This document shows positions 21,954 through 32,490 of a DNA stretch of 64,000 nt, in pieces. The notes beneath the pieces are model-generated. The model saw nothing but the letters and a program-made list of their open reading frames with translations, ran no database searches and had not been told where the DNA came from. Position numbers and translations under genes: made by a program. The stretch spans positions 3,720,001 through 3,784,000 of the forward strand of contig NW_026267104.1 of the NCBI RefSeq assembly GCF_014633365.1, written 5' to 3'. This DNA comes from Diospyros lotus. Lineage: Eukaryota > Streptophyta > Magnoliopsida > Ericales > Ebenaceae. Within the stretch, counting starts at the first letter, position 1, and each line of letters starts with the position of its first letter.

Positions 21954-24165
21954 AGTCTTGAAAAAAGAAATTTCCCCTCAAAACTTGCATTAATGATTTG
22001 CAATTAATACTTATTGTATTAATAATTTATATTTTATAATTTGCATTAATAATTTAAAATTTTCAATTGCTTTGAAATAATAAATAGTAATAAAATTTTC
22101 CCCCAAAACTTGCATTAATAATTTGCATTTAGTACTTATTGAATTAATAATTTATATTTTGTAATTTGCATCTTTATATATATAAAAGTAGAATACTCTT
22201 GAAAAAAGAAATTTCCCTCCAAAACTTGCATTAATGATTTACAATTAATACTTATTGCATTAATAAGTTGCATTTTGTAATTTGCATTAATAATTTAAAA
22301 TTTTCAATTGTTTTGAAATAATAAGTAGTAATAAATTTTTCCCCCAAAACTTGCATTAATGAGTTGCATTTAGTACTTATTGCATTAATAATTTACATTT
22401 TGTAATTTGCATTTTTATATATATAAAAGTAGGATAGTCTTGAAAAAAGAAATTTCCCTCTAAAACTTGCATTAATGATTTACAATTAATACTTATTGTA
22501 TTAATATTTTACATTTTGTAATTTGCATTAATAATTTTAATCTTTCAATTGCTTTGAAATAATAAGTAGTAATAAAATTTTCCCCCAAAACTTGCATTAA
22601 TGATTTACGTTTAATACTTATTGCATTAATAATTTAAATCTTTTAATTGTTTTGAAATAATATGTACTAATTATTGTAAAATTGATAATAAATTTTAAAT
22701 ATACGAGTTTTTTAATACTAATTATTTTGTATTAAATTTGCATGAGTTTTATAAGAAATATTAATAGACAACTTAAACTATTAATTAAGTCATAGAAAAT
22801 TATCTATTTATTTAAAATATTATTTTTATATCTTTATTCTATGTATATTTATATAATATTAAAATATGATAGTCAAATCAAGTATTTTGCCAAGTGTCAA
22901 TCAATGGTGAATTTTTTCCCTCAAAAATTTGCATTAAATCAAAGGTAGTGATTAATTAATTATTAATTAATTTAATAATTATATTATAGTCTTGAAAATG
23001 TGATGTCTTAACAAATTCATAAAAAATTATTTAAGGTTGTCAAATACTAGGGCTTTTCAATGCTAATTAATATTTAAGCTATCACATTTTTAAGACTATA
23101 GAAGAAATTAAAATTCATTTTTTTAAAATTTTGTTATTATTGAAAAAACTTATTCTTACTCATATTTAAGAGTTTTAATTTATATTTATAATTATAATAT
23201 AATAAATAGAAAATAACGAACGTCTTTAAGTGGAAATATTATAGATTTTATAATATTTATTTATTTATAAATAAATATAATATAATAAAAAAATTATAAG
23301 TATATTGAATTAAAAGTGTTCTCCATTAGTATATTGAATAGTGAATAATTAAGTAAACTTAAATTTTTTCAACATGATTAAAGATTAAAAAAATTATAAT
23401 TATCAATTTTGTTAAAATTATTTAAAATAATAATTTTATTTTTTTATTTTTAAATTAAATTCTCCCATATATCACAAGGGTTCACCACTAGTTAACTAAA
23501 AATTTAATTTAAAAAAATAAAAATAAAAATAAATTTAACAAAATTTTAATAATTTTAAAAAATATATAATTTTTTTATTTTTAATCAATTAATTTAGTTA
23601 ATTTAATTCAATTAATTTATTCCTTTACTCTTTTAAAAAATAATAAATTAATTAATGTTTTTCTTTCTATATTAAAAAATATAAAATATAATTCTGGATA
23701 GTAGTATATAATTTATATATTCGATTATATAACAAGGGAGCTTGGCATATCAGACGGTTATACGCATGCACATGCATAGGGGAGGTCGTGGGTTCGAAAC
23801 TGGAGAATGGGAGGTAGTGGAAATTTCCAGCCTTGCCACGTGGCGCGGGGACATGCGGGCACGGGCGGGTTGGAGAAATTAAAAATTTTAATTTTGTTTT
23901 AATTTTAACGGCGATTTTAGAAACCACCGCTAAAATTAAAATTTTAATTTTTTTTTAATTTTTGTGGCGGTTGAAAAACCGGTGCTATATATTTTAAAAA
24001 TGGCTGCTAAATCACTAATTTTGCTGCAGTTTTAAAACCATCGCAAAAAATATGATTTGCGGTAGTTATTCCAGCGATTGGTCAAAATCGACGCTAAATG
24101 CTCCGCGAGGGCTGATTTATCGACGGTTTTGTAAACCGTCGCTAAATGTCAGTTTTTTTCTAGTG
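21954..24165. mobile_element. Truncated CACTA-type element
   Basis: The right end is a CACTA terminus (minus strand CACTAGAAAAAAACTGACAT), preceded by subterminal palindromes of the GACGGTTT...AAACCGTC type at about 23905-24150. The left end lacks a CACTA terminus and begins inside an AT-rich tandem repeat of about 240 bp (about 21954-22680). Sequence 22680-24165 is closely similar to 29380-30861 in the complete element, so the two are copies of one family. The left part and about 150 bp of array spacer were lost. Near 23740-23835 a segment with GGGTTCGAAAC resembles a tRNA B box. Confidence 0.75.
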
Positions 24166-24340
24166 AATGTTGGACCCAGGTTAGCTTTGTTTTTTATTTC
24201 CTATATGTGGATGCTTTAATTACAAATTCTGTATTTCGTTCAACACAGCAAACCCCACCCATCTGTTAATGGATGCCGTATTGTTGAAGTTCGCCTGGAT
24301 ATTATGTGGGATGAAGTCCGCTGATAAAACCCGTCGGATA

Positions 24341-24748
24341 TCATCTGGCGAACTTCATCCATGTAAAGTCCACCCATACTAATTCATCTAGGCAAAAGAG
24401 AAGATGGAGGTGGTGGCAGAGGAGATGGAGGTAATGGTGGATGAGGTGGAGGTGGTGGTGGAGGAAAAGAAGGTGACAACGGCGGAGAAGATGGAAGTGG
24501 AGGGGAAGTGGCTGCAGAGGACTTGGTGGTGTAGAAGCGGGCGACAAAGGAGGTGGTGGTGGAGGCAAGGTTTCACGACGGTGAAAATTACGATGACAAC
24601 CGCATATGGCACAAAATATATTTTGATTATTGTTGGGGCCGAATTCACAACAATCGTCCAACAACACTCTTCTAACGTCTAAACCAAAATTTTGCCTACA
24701 TTCCAGATATTGAACAGTAGCTAAAAAATTTGTCTGGTGATCCGCCAT
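24341..24748 (-). CDS. ZF-HD-like mini zinc finger, copy G (135 aa, shifted tail)
   Basis: The start is ATG 24746-24748 (MADHQTNFLATVQ). The finger reads [32 protein letters not shown], with all array-type ligands present. Near residue 78 the tail changes from Pro-rich to Leu/His-rich (LHFHLL...HHHLH), the translation of the same low-complexity DNA in another frame, so a 1- or 2-base indel altered the tail. The stop is at 24341-24343. With E it is one of two copies with a complete array-type finger and start codon. Its leader is duplicated with a (TG)n(TA)n(GA)n run between copies. Confidence 0.63.
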   Translation of the reverse strand: MADHQTNFLATVQYLECRQNFGLDVRRVLLDDCCEFGPNNNQNIFCAICGCHRNFHRRETLPPPPPPLSPASTPPSPLQPLPLHFHLLRRCHLLFLHHHLHLIHHYLHLLCHHLHLLFCLDELVWVDFTWMKFAR

Positions 24749-24811
24749 TTGAGAAAGAAAGAAAGTGAGAGAGAAGGAGAAAAGAGTTGGCGTGAAGAGT
24801 CGCAGAATGTT

Positions 24812-24867
<56 letters not shown>

Positions 24868-25035
24868 TAAGAGTTGGCGTAAAGATTTGCAGAAGGTTTG
24901 TATATATATATGGATTATGCTACTTTGCCCGAATTAGAGGGATGACTGAAAGGATAAATCGTGCTAAATCGTGATATTTTGTTAAAATTTTTGTGACAGA
25001 AAAGGTGGACTCTTTGAAGTCCGCCCCACATTAAG

Positions 25036-25082
<47 letters not shown>

Positions 25083-25333
25083 TTCTCCATTGACGGTCGA
25101 TAGCAAAACGATCGCTGAAGTCATTTCTCCACCAGTTGCTCACAGACGTCGCACGGTGCCTTGTGGCCTAATCACCAACAACGGCAATGTCAGACCCAGG
25201 TTAACTTCTTCCTTTATTTCTTGTAAATGGATGGTTGCATTACAAAGTTTGTATTTCATTTAAAAAAGCAAACCCCACCCATCTGTTAATCGATGTTTAA
25301 TTGTTGAAGTTCGCCGATGAAGCCTGCCAAATA
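24749..25333. repeat. Array spacer between copies G and H
   Basis: Duplicated leader with a microsatellite (24813-24866), TATA flank, a shortened promoter lacking part of the CGCG dyad, a (CT)n tract (about 25041-25078), a GTCAGACCCAGGTTAACTT block and the inverted-repeat segment of copy H (about 25300-25382). Confidence 0.6.
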
Positions 25334-25813
25334 TCATCTGGCGGACTTATCCCATATGAAGTTCGCCCAGACTTCATCCAGGCGGAGAAGAAGATAGAGG
25401 TGGCAGCGGAGGAAATGGAGGTGGTGGTGGATGTAGTGGAGTCGGAGAAGATGGAGATGGTGTTGAGGGCGAGGAGGTGAGGGTGGCGGCGGCGGAGAAA
25501 ATGGAGGTGGAAGGGATAGTGGCGATGGAGGAGTTGGTGTTGTAGGAGCGGGCGACAAAGGTGGTGGTTGTGGCGGAGTCAGAGGAGTTGGTGGTGTAGG
25601 AGCTGGCGACAGAGGAGATGGTGGTGGAGGCAAGGCTTCACGACTGTGAAAATTGCGGTGACAACCGCATATGACACAAAATATACTTTGATTGTTGTTG
25701 GGGCTGAATTCACAATAACCATCCAACAACACTCTTCTAACATCTAAATCGAAATTTCGCCTACATTCCAGATATTGAACAGTAGTTGGAGAATTTGTCT
25801 GGTGATCCACTAT
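25334..25813 (-). pseudogene. ZF-HD-like mini zinc finger, copy H (start lost, CACTA in leader)
   Basis: The aligned start is ATA (25811-25813). The finger reads [32 protein letters not shown], with the DGC Cys changed to Tyr. The tail begins Pro-rich and shifts to Leu/His-rich. A complete CACTA element is inserted 27 bp upstream of the lost start. Its terminal sequence supplies an in-frame ATG at 25931-25933, giving a 199-residue fusion frame with about 40 transposon- and leader-derived residues. Whether this fusion is expressed cannot be told from sequence. Confidence 0.6.
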
Positions 25814-26524
25814 TAAAGAAAGAAAGAAAGAGAGAGAGACACTACAAAAAAATTGATTTTTAGTGGCGATTTTTTTGCGGCGGTTTCTAAAATCGCCGCA
25901 AAAAATGAAATTTTGCCGCAGTTTACAAACCACCGCAAAATACTATTTTAGCGGCGGTTTTTTTAACATTTTGCGACGGTTTTGAAAAACCGTTGCAAAA
26001 TTCATTAAAACATTCAATTTTGCGACTGTTTTTAAAAAACTGCCGTTAAATTTAGAAAATAATTAAATAATTAAAAAATTAAATTAAATTTAGCAGCGAT
26101 TTTTGAGAAATAGTCGCTAAATTAAAAATAATTAAATAATTTAAAATTTAAAATTAAATTAATATTTGCGGCGATTTTCGAAACCGCCGCAAAATTCATT
26201 AAAAAATTTAATTTAGCGGCGGTTTTTCCGCTAAATTCAAAAATAATTAAATAATTTATAATTAAAATTAAATTAATATTTGCGGCAGTTTTGAAAACAG
26301 CCGCAAAATTCATCAAAAAATTTAATTTAACGGCGATTTTGAAAAACTGCAGCTAAATTAAAAAATAATTAAATAATTTAAAATTAAAATTAAATTGAAT
26401 TAAATTAACAAAAAGAAATATAAAATCTTAAAAGAAATTTAAAATTTAATTTAAATTAATCACAAAATCTTTATATATATAAAAGTATGATAGTTTTGAA
26501 AAAAGAAATTTCCCCCAAAACTTG

Positions 26525-26933
26525 AACAGCTCAGGTGGGTGTTGAACTTGAACAGCTCCCCCGAAGGGTTTATGTTGGCACCAATGCAGATGGCAAGGAA
26601 ACCCATCAAATACCGCCAGGCGAAATGGGATATTTGGGCAGGCACAATACCGATGTGTTGGAAGAGAGACATAACCCTCCCTCGGGGAGGTAGGCAAAAA
26701 CCCTTCTCAAATGCACAATGGTACAAGCAGAGGCGGCCAGTGAGGGGCTGGCACGCCCTCAGGTGGGTGTTGAACTCGACCACCCAATTGTCCGGAACAT
26801 CGTACTTTTGGAGAAAGTCTCGCTGCTCGGCCTCGCCCATCCATTTGCAAGGAATCGATGCAGCTGGGTGGTTTTCCCAGTCGATGAGTTCTTGGCCAGC
26901 CGCACTAAATTTTCCCGAGCCCGTGATCGCCAT
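26525..26933 (-). pseudogene. Antisense extra ORF of the captured retrotransposon, 3'-truncated
   Basis: The start is ATG 26931-26933 (MAITGSGKFSAAGQ). The frame encodes about 136 residues including DVPDNWVVEF, GRLCLYHCAFEKGFCLPP and GRVMSLFQHIGIVPAQISHF, resembling the putative gypsy-type transposon protein seen in many plant annotations. It runs out into the CACTA tandem repeat after about 26525 and is therefore truncated. A TATA motif (CCTATATATG on the minus strand, about 27046-27056) about 115 bp upstream suggests its own promoter. The annotated frame can be extended upstream to 27314, but that part looks like leader. Confidence 0.5.
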
Positions 26934-28095
26934 GAGAATTGTGAATGAGAGGAAGCGAAAGAAGATCGGAGAAACAAAAGACGCAACAGAAGAATCAGAT
27001 GAGAGCTTGAGAAAGTCGGAGAAAGAGGAAAGGGAGCATGAAGGGTACATATATAGGTATGGCAATCCTGACAGCCGTTTTTGAAAGACGAAAAGACCTA
27101 ATTTAACGCCAGAGAGAGAAAGACACGTGGGACATCTAGATGGTTCTCTTTCAAAAGAATAAGCGGTTGCGCGGGGGAAGCCAAAGGGATAGACGTTTGA
27201 AAAAAGCGTGGAGATAGGCCATGATAGCCGGGGCGTGCGCATTAATAACATTGGCGGCGTGGCCTGGAAAAGGGGACCCGAGTCTGTCACGATCCTCTTC
27301 GAACGACTCTCCACAAAAAGACCCGAAGAGCCATGGGAAAATTGGGAACAAGTTCGGAGTAATAACCCTCACCGAAGAGCAGAAGGGCATAAAATGTTCT
27401 TGCACCCGAGGAAGCACCTCTTAGCTTCATTCTAATACTCCTCGGGTCGTCATAGCTGTACGACACAAGGAGTAGGGGGCAAATGATGTGGGATAAACCC
27501 CCAGCCCCTAAAATTACCCTAATGCCCGGGTGGAACAGTCAATAGAGGATGGACACGCGTTTTTACTAGGGAGCCGCCCAGAGAACGCCAGCTAGTCTTG
27601 CTTCAAGAGGACACGTGGCCATGATTGGCACGGACGAGAATATCCCGCCACCACCAACTAGGATAGGGATCTCTTTGAATTCAAAAGGAAGCTAAGATCC
27701 CGAACTCCCCGAAAGGAGCTCCCCAAGATTCTCCCAGGATAACGATAGTGAGACGGGTGGGATGATTATCCCGGAAGGCTAACAGATTACGAAGGAGGGA
27801 TCCTCGTCGCCGCAATACCCGGCGAGGTCTCCTCCCCCAAGAGCTGTGAATGAATCCCGATCCAAGGCGAAGAAAGGAAACCATCGCTGAAGAAGGACTC
27901 CCGTCTATATAAGGACAGGGATAAACACAAGGAAGAGGTTCGAACTCTTCTCTCCCCACTTGAGGACTGAATCCTATTACGCTTTATTGCCGAGAAACTA
28001 ACTTAGGCATCGGAGTTACAACAGGGGAGCAAGGGACTCATTGTAGGTACTTGGCGGTCAGTCGGATAGTGGTGATCGGTCTTACACCTTCATCA
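26525..28095 (+). mobile_element. Captured 3' part of an LTR retrotransposon inside the CACTA element
   Basis: GC-richer sequence interrupting the AT-rich tandem repeats. On the plus strand a purine tract (about 27466-27483) precedes TGATGTGGG, the start of an LTR-like block that ends CTTCATCA at 28095, with a TATA motif CTATATAAGG near 27905. There is no 5' LTR or pol. The antisense frame in front of the LTR and this layout recall Tat-lineage gypsy elements, which are known to carry extra frames, often antisense. Lineage is an inference. Confidence 0.55.
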
Positions 28096-29400
28096 ATAAG
28101 TAATAATAAAATTTTCCCCCAAATTAATGATTTGCATTTAGTACTTATTGCATTAATAATTTACATTTTGTAATTTGCATATTTATATATATAAAAGTAG
28201 GATAGTCTTCAAAAAAGAAACTTCCCTCCAAAACTTAGATAAATGATTTACAATTAATACTTATTGCATTAATAATTTACATTTTGTAATTTGCATTAAT
28301 AATTTAAAATTTTCAATTGCTTTGAAATAATAAGTAATAATAAATTTTTTTCCCAAAACTTGCATTAATGATTTGCGTTTAGTACTTATTGCATTAATAA
28401 TTTACATTTTGTAATTTGCATATTTATATATATAAAAGTAGGATAGTCTTCAAAAAAGAAATTTCCCTCCAAAACTTACATTAATGATTTACAATTAATA
28501 CATATTGTATTAATAATTTGCATTAATAATTTAAAATTTTCAATTGCTTTGAAATAATAAGTAGTAATAAAATTTCCACCCAAAACTTGCATTAATGATT
28601 TGCGTTTAGTACTTATTGCATTAATAATTTACATTTTGTAATTTGCATCTTTATATATATAAAAGTAAGATAGTCTTGAAAAAAGAAATTTCCGTCCAAA
28701 ACTTGCATTAATGATTTTCAATTAATACTGATTGCATTAATAATTTGTATTTTGTAATTTGCATTAATAATTTAAAATTTTCAATTGTTTTGAAATAATA
28801 AGTAGTAATAAAATTTTCCCCCAAATTAATGATTTGCGTTTAGTACTTATTACATTAATAATTTACATTTTGTAATTTGCATCTTTATATATATAAAAAT
28901 AGGATAGTCTTCAAAAAAGAAATTTCCCTTCAAAACTTGCATTAATGATTTACAATTAATACTGATTGCATTAATAATTTGTATTTTGTAATTTACATTA
29001 ATAATTTAAAATTTTCAATTGCTTTGAAATAATAAGTAATAATAAAATTTTTCCCCAAATTAATGATTTGCATTTAGTACTTATTGCATTAATAATTTAT
29101 ATTTTGTAATTTACATCTTTATATATATAAAAGTAGGATAGTCTTCAAAAAAGAAATTTTCCTCCAAAACTTGCATTAATGATCTACAATTAATACTGAT
29201 TGCATTAATAATTTAAATCTTTCAATTGCTTTGAAATAATAAGTAGTAATAAAATTTTCTCCAAAAACTTGCATTAATGATTTGCGTTTAATACTTATTG
29301 CATTAATAATTTACATTTTGTAATTTGCATTAATAATTTAAATCTTTCAATTGTTTTGAAATAATATGTACTAATTATTATAAAATTAATAATAAATTTT
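28096..29400. repeat. AT-rich tandem repeats, about 235-bp period
   Basis: At least five imperfect units, each with TATATATATAAAAGTAGGAT and GTCTTCAAAAAAGAAATTT. Every unit consists of two half-repeats built around CTTGCATTAATGATTT. Starts of the TATATATATAAAAG motif at about 28184, 28426, 28658, 28889 and 29122 give a spacing near 235 bp. The same repeat is at 21954-22680 and around 26468. Confidence 0.85.
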
Positions 29401-30864
29401 AAATATATGAGTTTTTCAATGCTAATTGTTTTGTATTAAATTTGCATGAGTTTTATAAGAAATATTAATAGACAACTTAAACTATTAATTAAGTCATAGA
29501 AAATTATCTATTTATTTAAAATATTATTTTTATATCTTTATTCTATGTATATTTATATAATATTAAAATATGATAGTCAAATCAAGTATTTTGCCAAGTG
29601 TCAATCAATGGTGAATTTTTTCCCTGAAAAATTTACATTAAATCAAAGGTAGTGATTAATTAATTATTAATTACTTTAATAATTATATTATAGTCTTGAA
29701 AATGTGATGTCTTAACAAATTCATAAAAAAATATTTAAGGTTGTCAAATACTAGGGTTTTTCAATGCTAATTAATATTTAAGGTATCACATTTTTAAGAC
29801 TATGGAAGAAATCAAAATTCATTTTTAAAATTTTTGTTATTATTGAAAAAACTTATTCTTACTCATATTTAAGAGTTTTAATTTATATTTATAATTATAA
29901 TATAATAAATAGAAAATAACGAACGTCTTTAATGGAAATATTATAGATTTTATAATATTTATTTATAAATAAATATAATATACTAAAAAAAAATTTATAA
30001 GTATATTGAATTAAAAGTGTTCTGCATTAGTATATTGAATAGTGAATAATTACGTAAACTTAAATTTTTTCAATATGATTAAAGATTAAAAAAATTATAA
30101 TTATCAATTTTGTTAAAATTATTTAAAATAATAAATTTATTTTTTTATTTTTAAATTAAACTCTCCCATATATCACACGGGTTCACCACTAGTTAACTAA
30201 AAATTTAATTTAAAAAAATAAAAATAAAAATAAATTTAACAAAATTTTAATAATTTTAAAAAATATATAATTTTTTTATTTCTAATAAATTAATTTAGTT
30301 AATTTAATTTAATTAATTTATTTTTAATTTATTCCTTTACTTTTTTAAAAATTAATTAATTAATTAATGTTTTTCTTTCTATATTAAAAAATATAAAATA
30401 TAATTCTGAAAAGTAGTGGTATATAATTTATATATGCAGTTATATAACAAGGGAGGTTGGCAGATCAGGCGGTTACAAGTATGCATGTGCATAGGGGAGG
30501 TTGTGGGTTCGAAACTGGGGAAAGGGGCTCGCCACATGGCGCACGGGCACAGGCAAGTGGGCGCGGGCGGGTCCAACCAAGTGGGCGTGGGCGAGTGGGA
30601 GAAATTAAAATTTTTAATTTTGTTTTAATATTTTAATTTTAGCGGCAGTTTCTAAAATCGTCGCTAAAATTTAAAATTTTAATTTTTTTTTAATTTTTTA
30701 TTTTTTGTGGCAGTTGAAAAACTGTCGCTAAAATTAAAATTTTTATTTTTTTTTAATTTTAGCGGCGGTTATATTTTAAAAACCGCTGCTAAATGCTCCG
30801 CGACGGCTGATTTAGTGGCGGTTTTGAAAACCGCCGCTGAAATGCTAGTTTTTTTGTAGTGAGA

Positions 30865-31087
30865 GAAAGAGAGAAGCGTTGGCGTGAATAGTTTCAGAAG
30901 ATTTGTATATATATATATATATATGTGGATTATGCTACTTTGCCCAAATTGGTTGACGCACGAGATGTCTGAAAGGATAAATCGAAATATTTTGAGGATG
31001 TAAATATCGCGACATTTTGTTAAAATGAGAGAAGAGTTCGCATGAAGGGTTGCAGAAGGTTTGTATATATCTATCTATCTATCTATC

Positions 31088-31123
<36 letters not shown>

Positions 31124-31614
31124 AAGAAGAGTTGGCATGAAAAGTTGCAAAATGTTTGTATATATATATGGATTATGCTACTTTGCTAGAATTGGTTAAC
31201 GCACAGGATGACTGAAAGGATAAATCACGATATTTTGTTAAAATTTTTGTGACAGAAAAGGTAGACTTTTTGAAGTCCGCCCTACATTAAGTCTCTCTTT
31301 CTTTCTCTCTCTTCTTTCTCTCCACCGTGCTATCCATCAACAGTTGATAGCTAAACAATCGTTGAAGTCATTTCATCGCCGGTTACTCACAGATGTCGCA
31401 TGATGCCTCGTCGCCTTCTCCAGCAAACGCTCACGCCAGTATAGCCACCAACAACAGCAATGTCGAACCCAAGTTAGCTTCTTTTATTTCCTGTATATGG
31501 ATACTTGCATTACAAATTTTGTATTTCGTTCAACACAACAAACCCCACCCATCTGTTAATGGATGTCTCATTGTTGAAGTCTGGGTAAACTTCATATAGG
31601 ATGGAAGTCAGACT
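30865..31614. repeat. Array spacer between H and I, with triplicated leader
   Basis: Resumes the leader of copy H after the CACTA insertion (30865-30925), then repeats the leader-TATA segment twice more (about 31026-31140 and 31125-31215), separated by a (TATC)n(TA)n(GA)n microsatellite. The spacer body follows (GATGTCGCATGATGCC, GTCGAACCCAAGTTAGC) and a shortened inverted repeat at about 31575-31625. Confidence 0.6.
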
Positions 31615-32046
31615 TCATCCATGCGGAGGAGAAGATGGAGGTGGTGGCGGAGGAGATGGAGAGGGAGAAGATGGAGGTGGTGGGTGGCAATTGTCATGAT
31701 AGAGGTGGTGGTGGCGGAGGTGGAGGTGAAGGAGATGGAAGTGGTGGAGGAGGAAGAGTGGTGGTGGTGCCGGTGGTTGTGGAGAGGATGGATGTAGAGG
31801 GGATAGTGGCAATAGATGAGCTAGTGGTGTAGGAGCTGGCGACAGAGGAGATGGTGGTGGAGGTAGGGCTTCACGACGATGAAAATTGCGATGACAACTG
31901 CATACAACACGAAATATACTTTGGTTGTTGTTGGGGCTAAATTCACAACAGTTATCCAATAACACTCTTCTAACATCGAAACCAAAATTTCGCCTACATT
32001 CTAGATATTGAACAGTAGCTGAAAAATTTGTCTGGTGATCCGCCAT
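31615..32046 (-). CDS. ZF-HD-like mini zinc finger, copy I (143 aa)
   Basis: The start is ATG 32044-32046 (MADHQTNFSATVQ); an in-frame extension upstream is leader. The finger reads [32 protein letters not shown]: the first Cys of CxxC is replaced by Arg. The tail mixes Pro-rich and Leu/His-rich stretches, implying two compensating indels in the low-complexity DNA, and ends with a Pro/Ser run. The stop is TGA 31615-31617 in the inverted repeat. The leader is duplicated upstream (about 32060-32165). It is the last copy in the main array. Confidence 0.58.
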   Translation of the reverse strand: MADHQTNFSATVQYLECRRNFGFDVRRVLLDNCCEFSPNNNQSIFRVVCSCHRNFHRREALPPPPSPLSPAPTPLAHLLPLSPLHPSSPQPPAPPPLFLLHHFHLLHLHLRHHHLYHDNCHPPPPSSPSPSPPPPPPSSPPHG

Positions 32047-32490
32047 TGAAGAAAGAAAGAAAAAGAAGAGTTGGTGTGAAGAGTCGCAAAAGGTTTGTAT
32101 ACATATATATATATAGAGAGAGAGAGGGACAAAAGAGTTGGCGAGTTGCAGAAGGTTTATATATACATGAATTATGCTACTTTGCCCGAATTGGTTGACA
32201 CACGGAATGACTGATAGGATAAATCGTGATATTTTGAGGATGTAAATATCGTGATATTTTGTTAAAATTTTGATGATAGACTTCATCTAGGCGGACTTCA
32301 TATGGGATGAAGTCCGCCGGATATCATGTGGCAGACTTCATCCCATATGAAGTTTGCCCAGACTTCATATTGGATTAAGTTCGCCCGCCTACCTACCTGA
32401 ATGAAGCCAAATTTTCAATCTACTTTTTTCCATCCCATTTTGGTCTTTGATGTTTTGAAATTTGATTCAATTCTTCTTGCGTTGAATAGG
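32047..32490. repeat. Promoter of copy I and truncated next unit with two dyads
   Basis: After the I leader and TATA flank the sequence jumps at about 32272 to the 3' inverted-repeat segment of a further unit (about 32285-32376) with no finger gene. It holds two nested dyads, one at 32291-32318 (GGACTTCATATGGGATGAAG core) and one at about 32331-32358. Array homology ends near 32400, where FRS-like sequence begins. Confidence 0.6.

Larger units (their letters stand above)
25840..30861. mobile_element. CACTA (En/Spm-type) element, complete ends, 5.0 kb
   Basis: The left end CACTACAAAAAAATTG and the right end (minus strand CACTACAAAAAAACTAGC) are flanked by a 3-bp duplication AGA (25837-25839 and 30862-30864). 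Subterminal palindromes of GCGGCGGTTT...AAACCGCCGC type lie at about 25860-26370 and 30640-30850. There is no transposase, so it is non-autonomous. The interior has AT-rich tandem repeats of about 235 bp, a retrotransposon fragment (about 26525-28095), and a B-box-like GTGGGTTCGAAACTGGG segment near 30500. It sits in the CT-rich leader of copy H. Confidence 0.88.

Noticed and set aside
28096..29400. Possible CRISPR-like array or centromeric satellite
   Set aside because: Units are about 235 bp, AT-rich and contiguous without unique spacers, and they lie inside a CACTA element; neither CRISPR nor a long satellite array.
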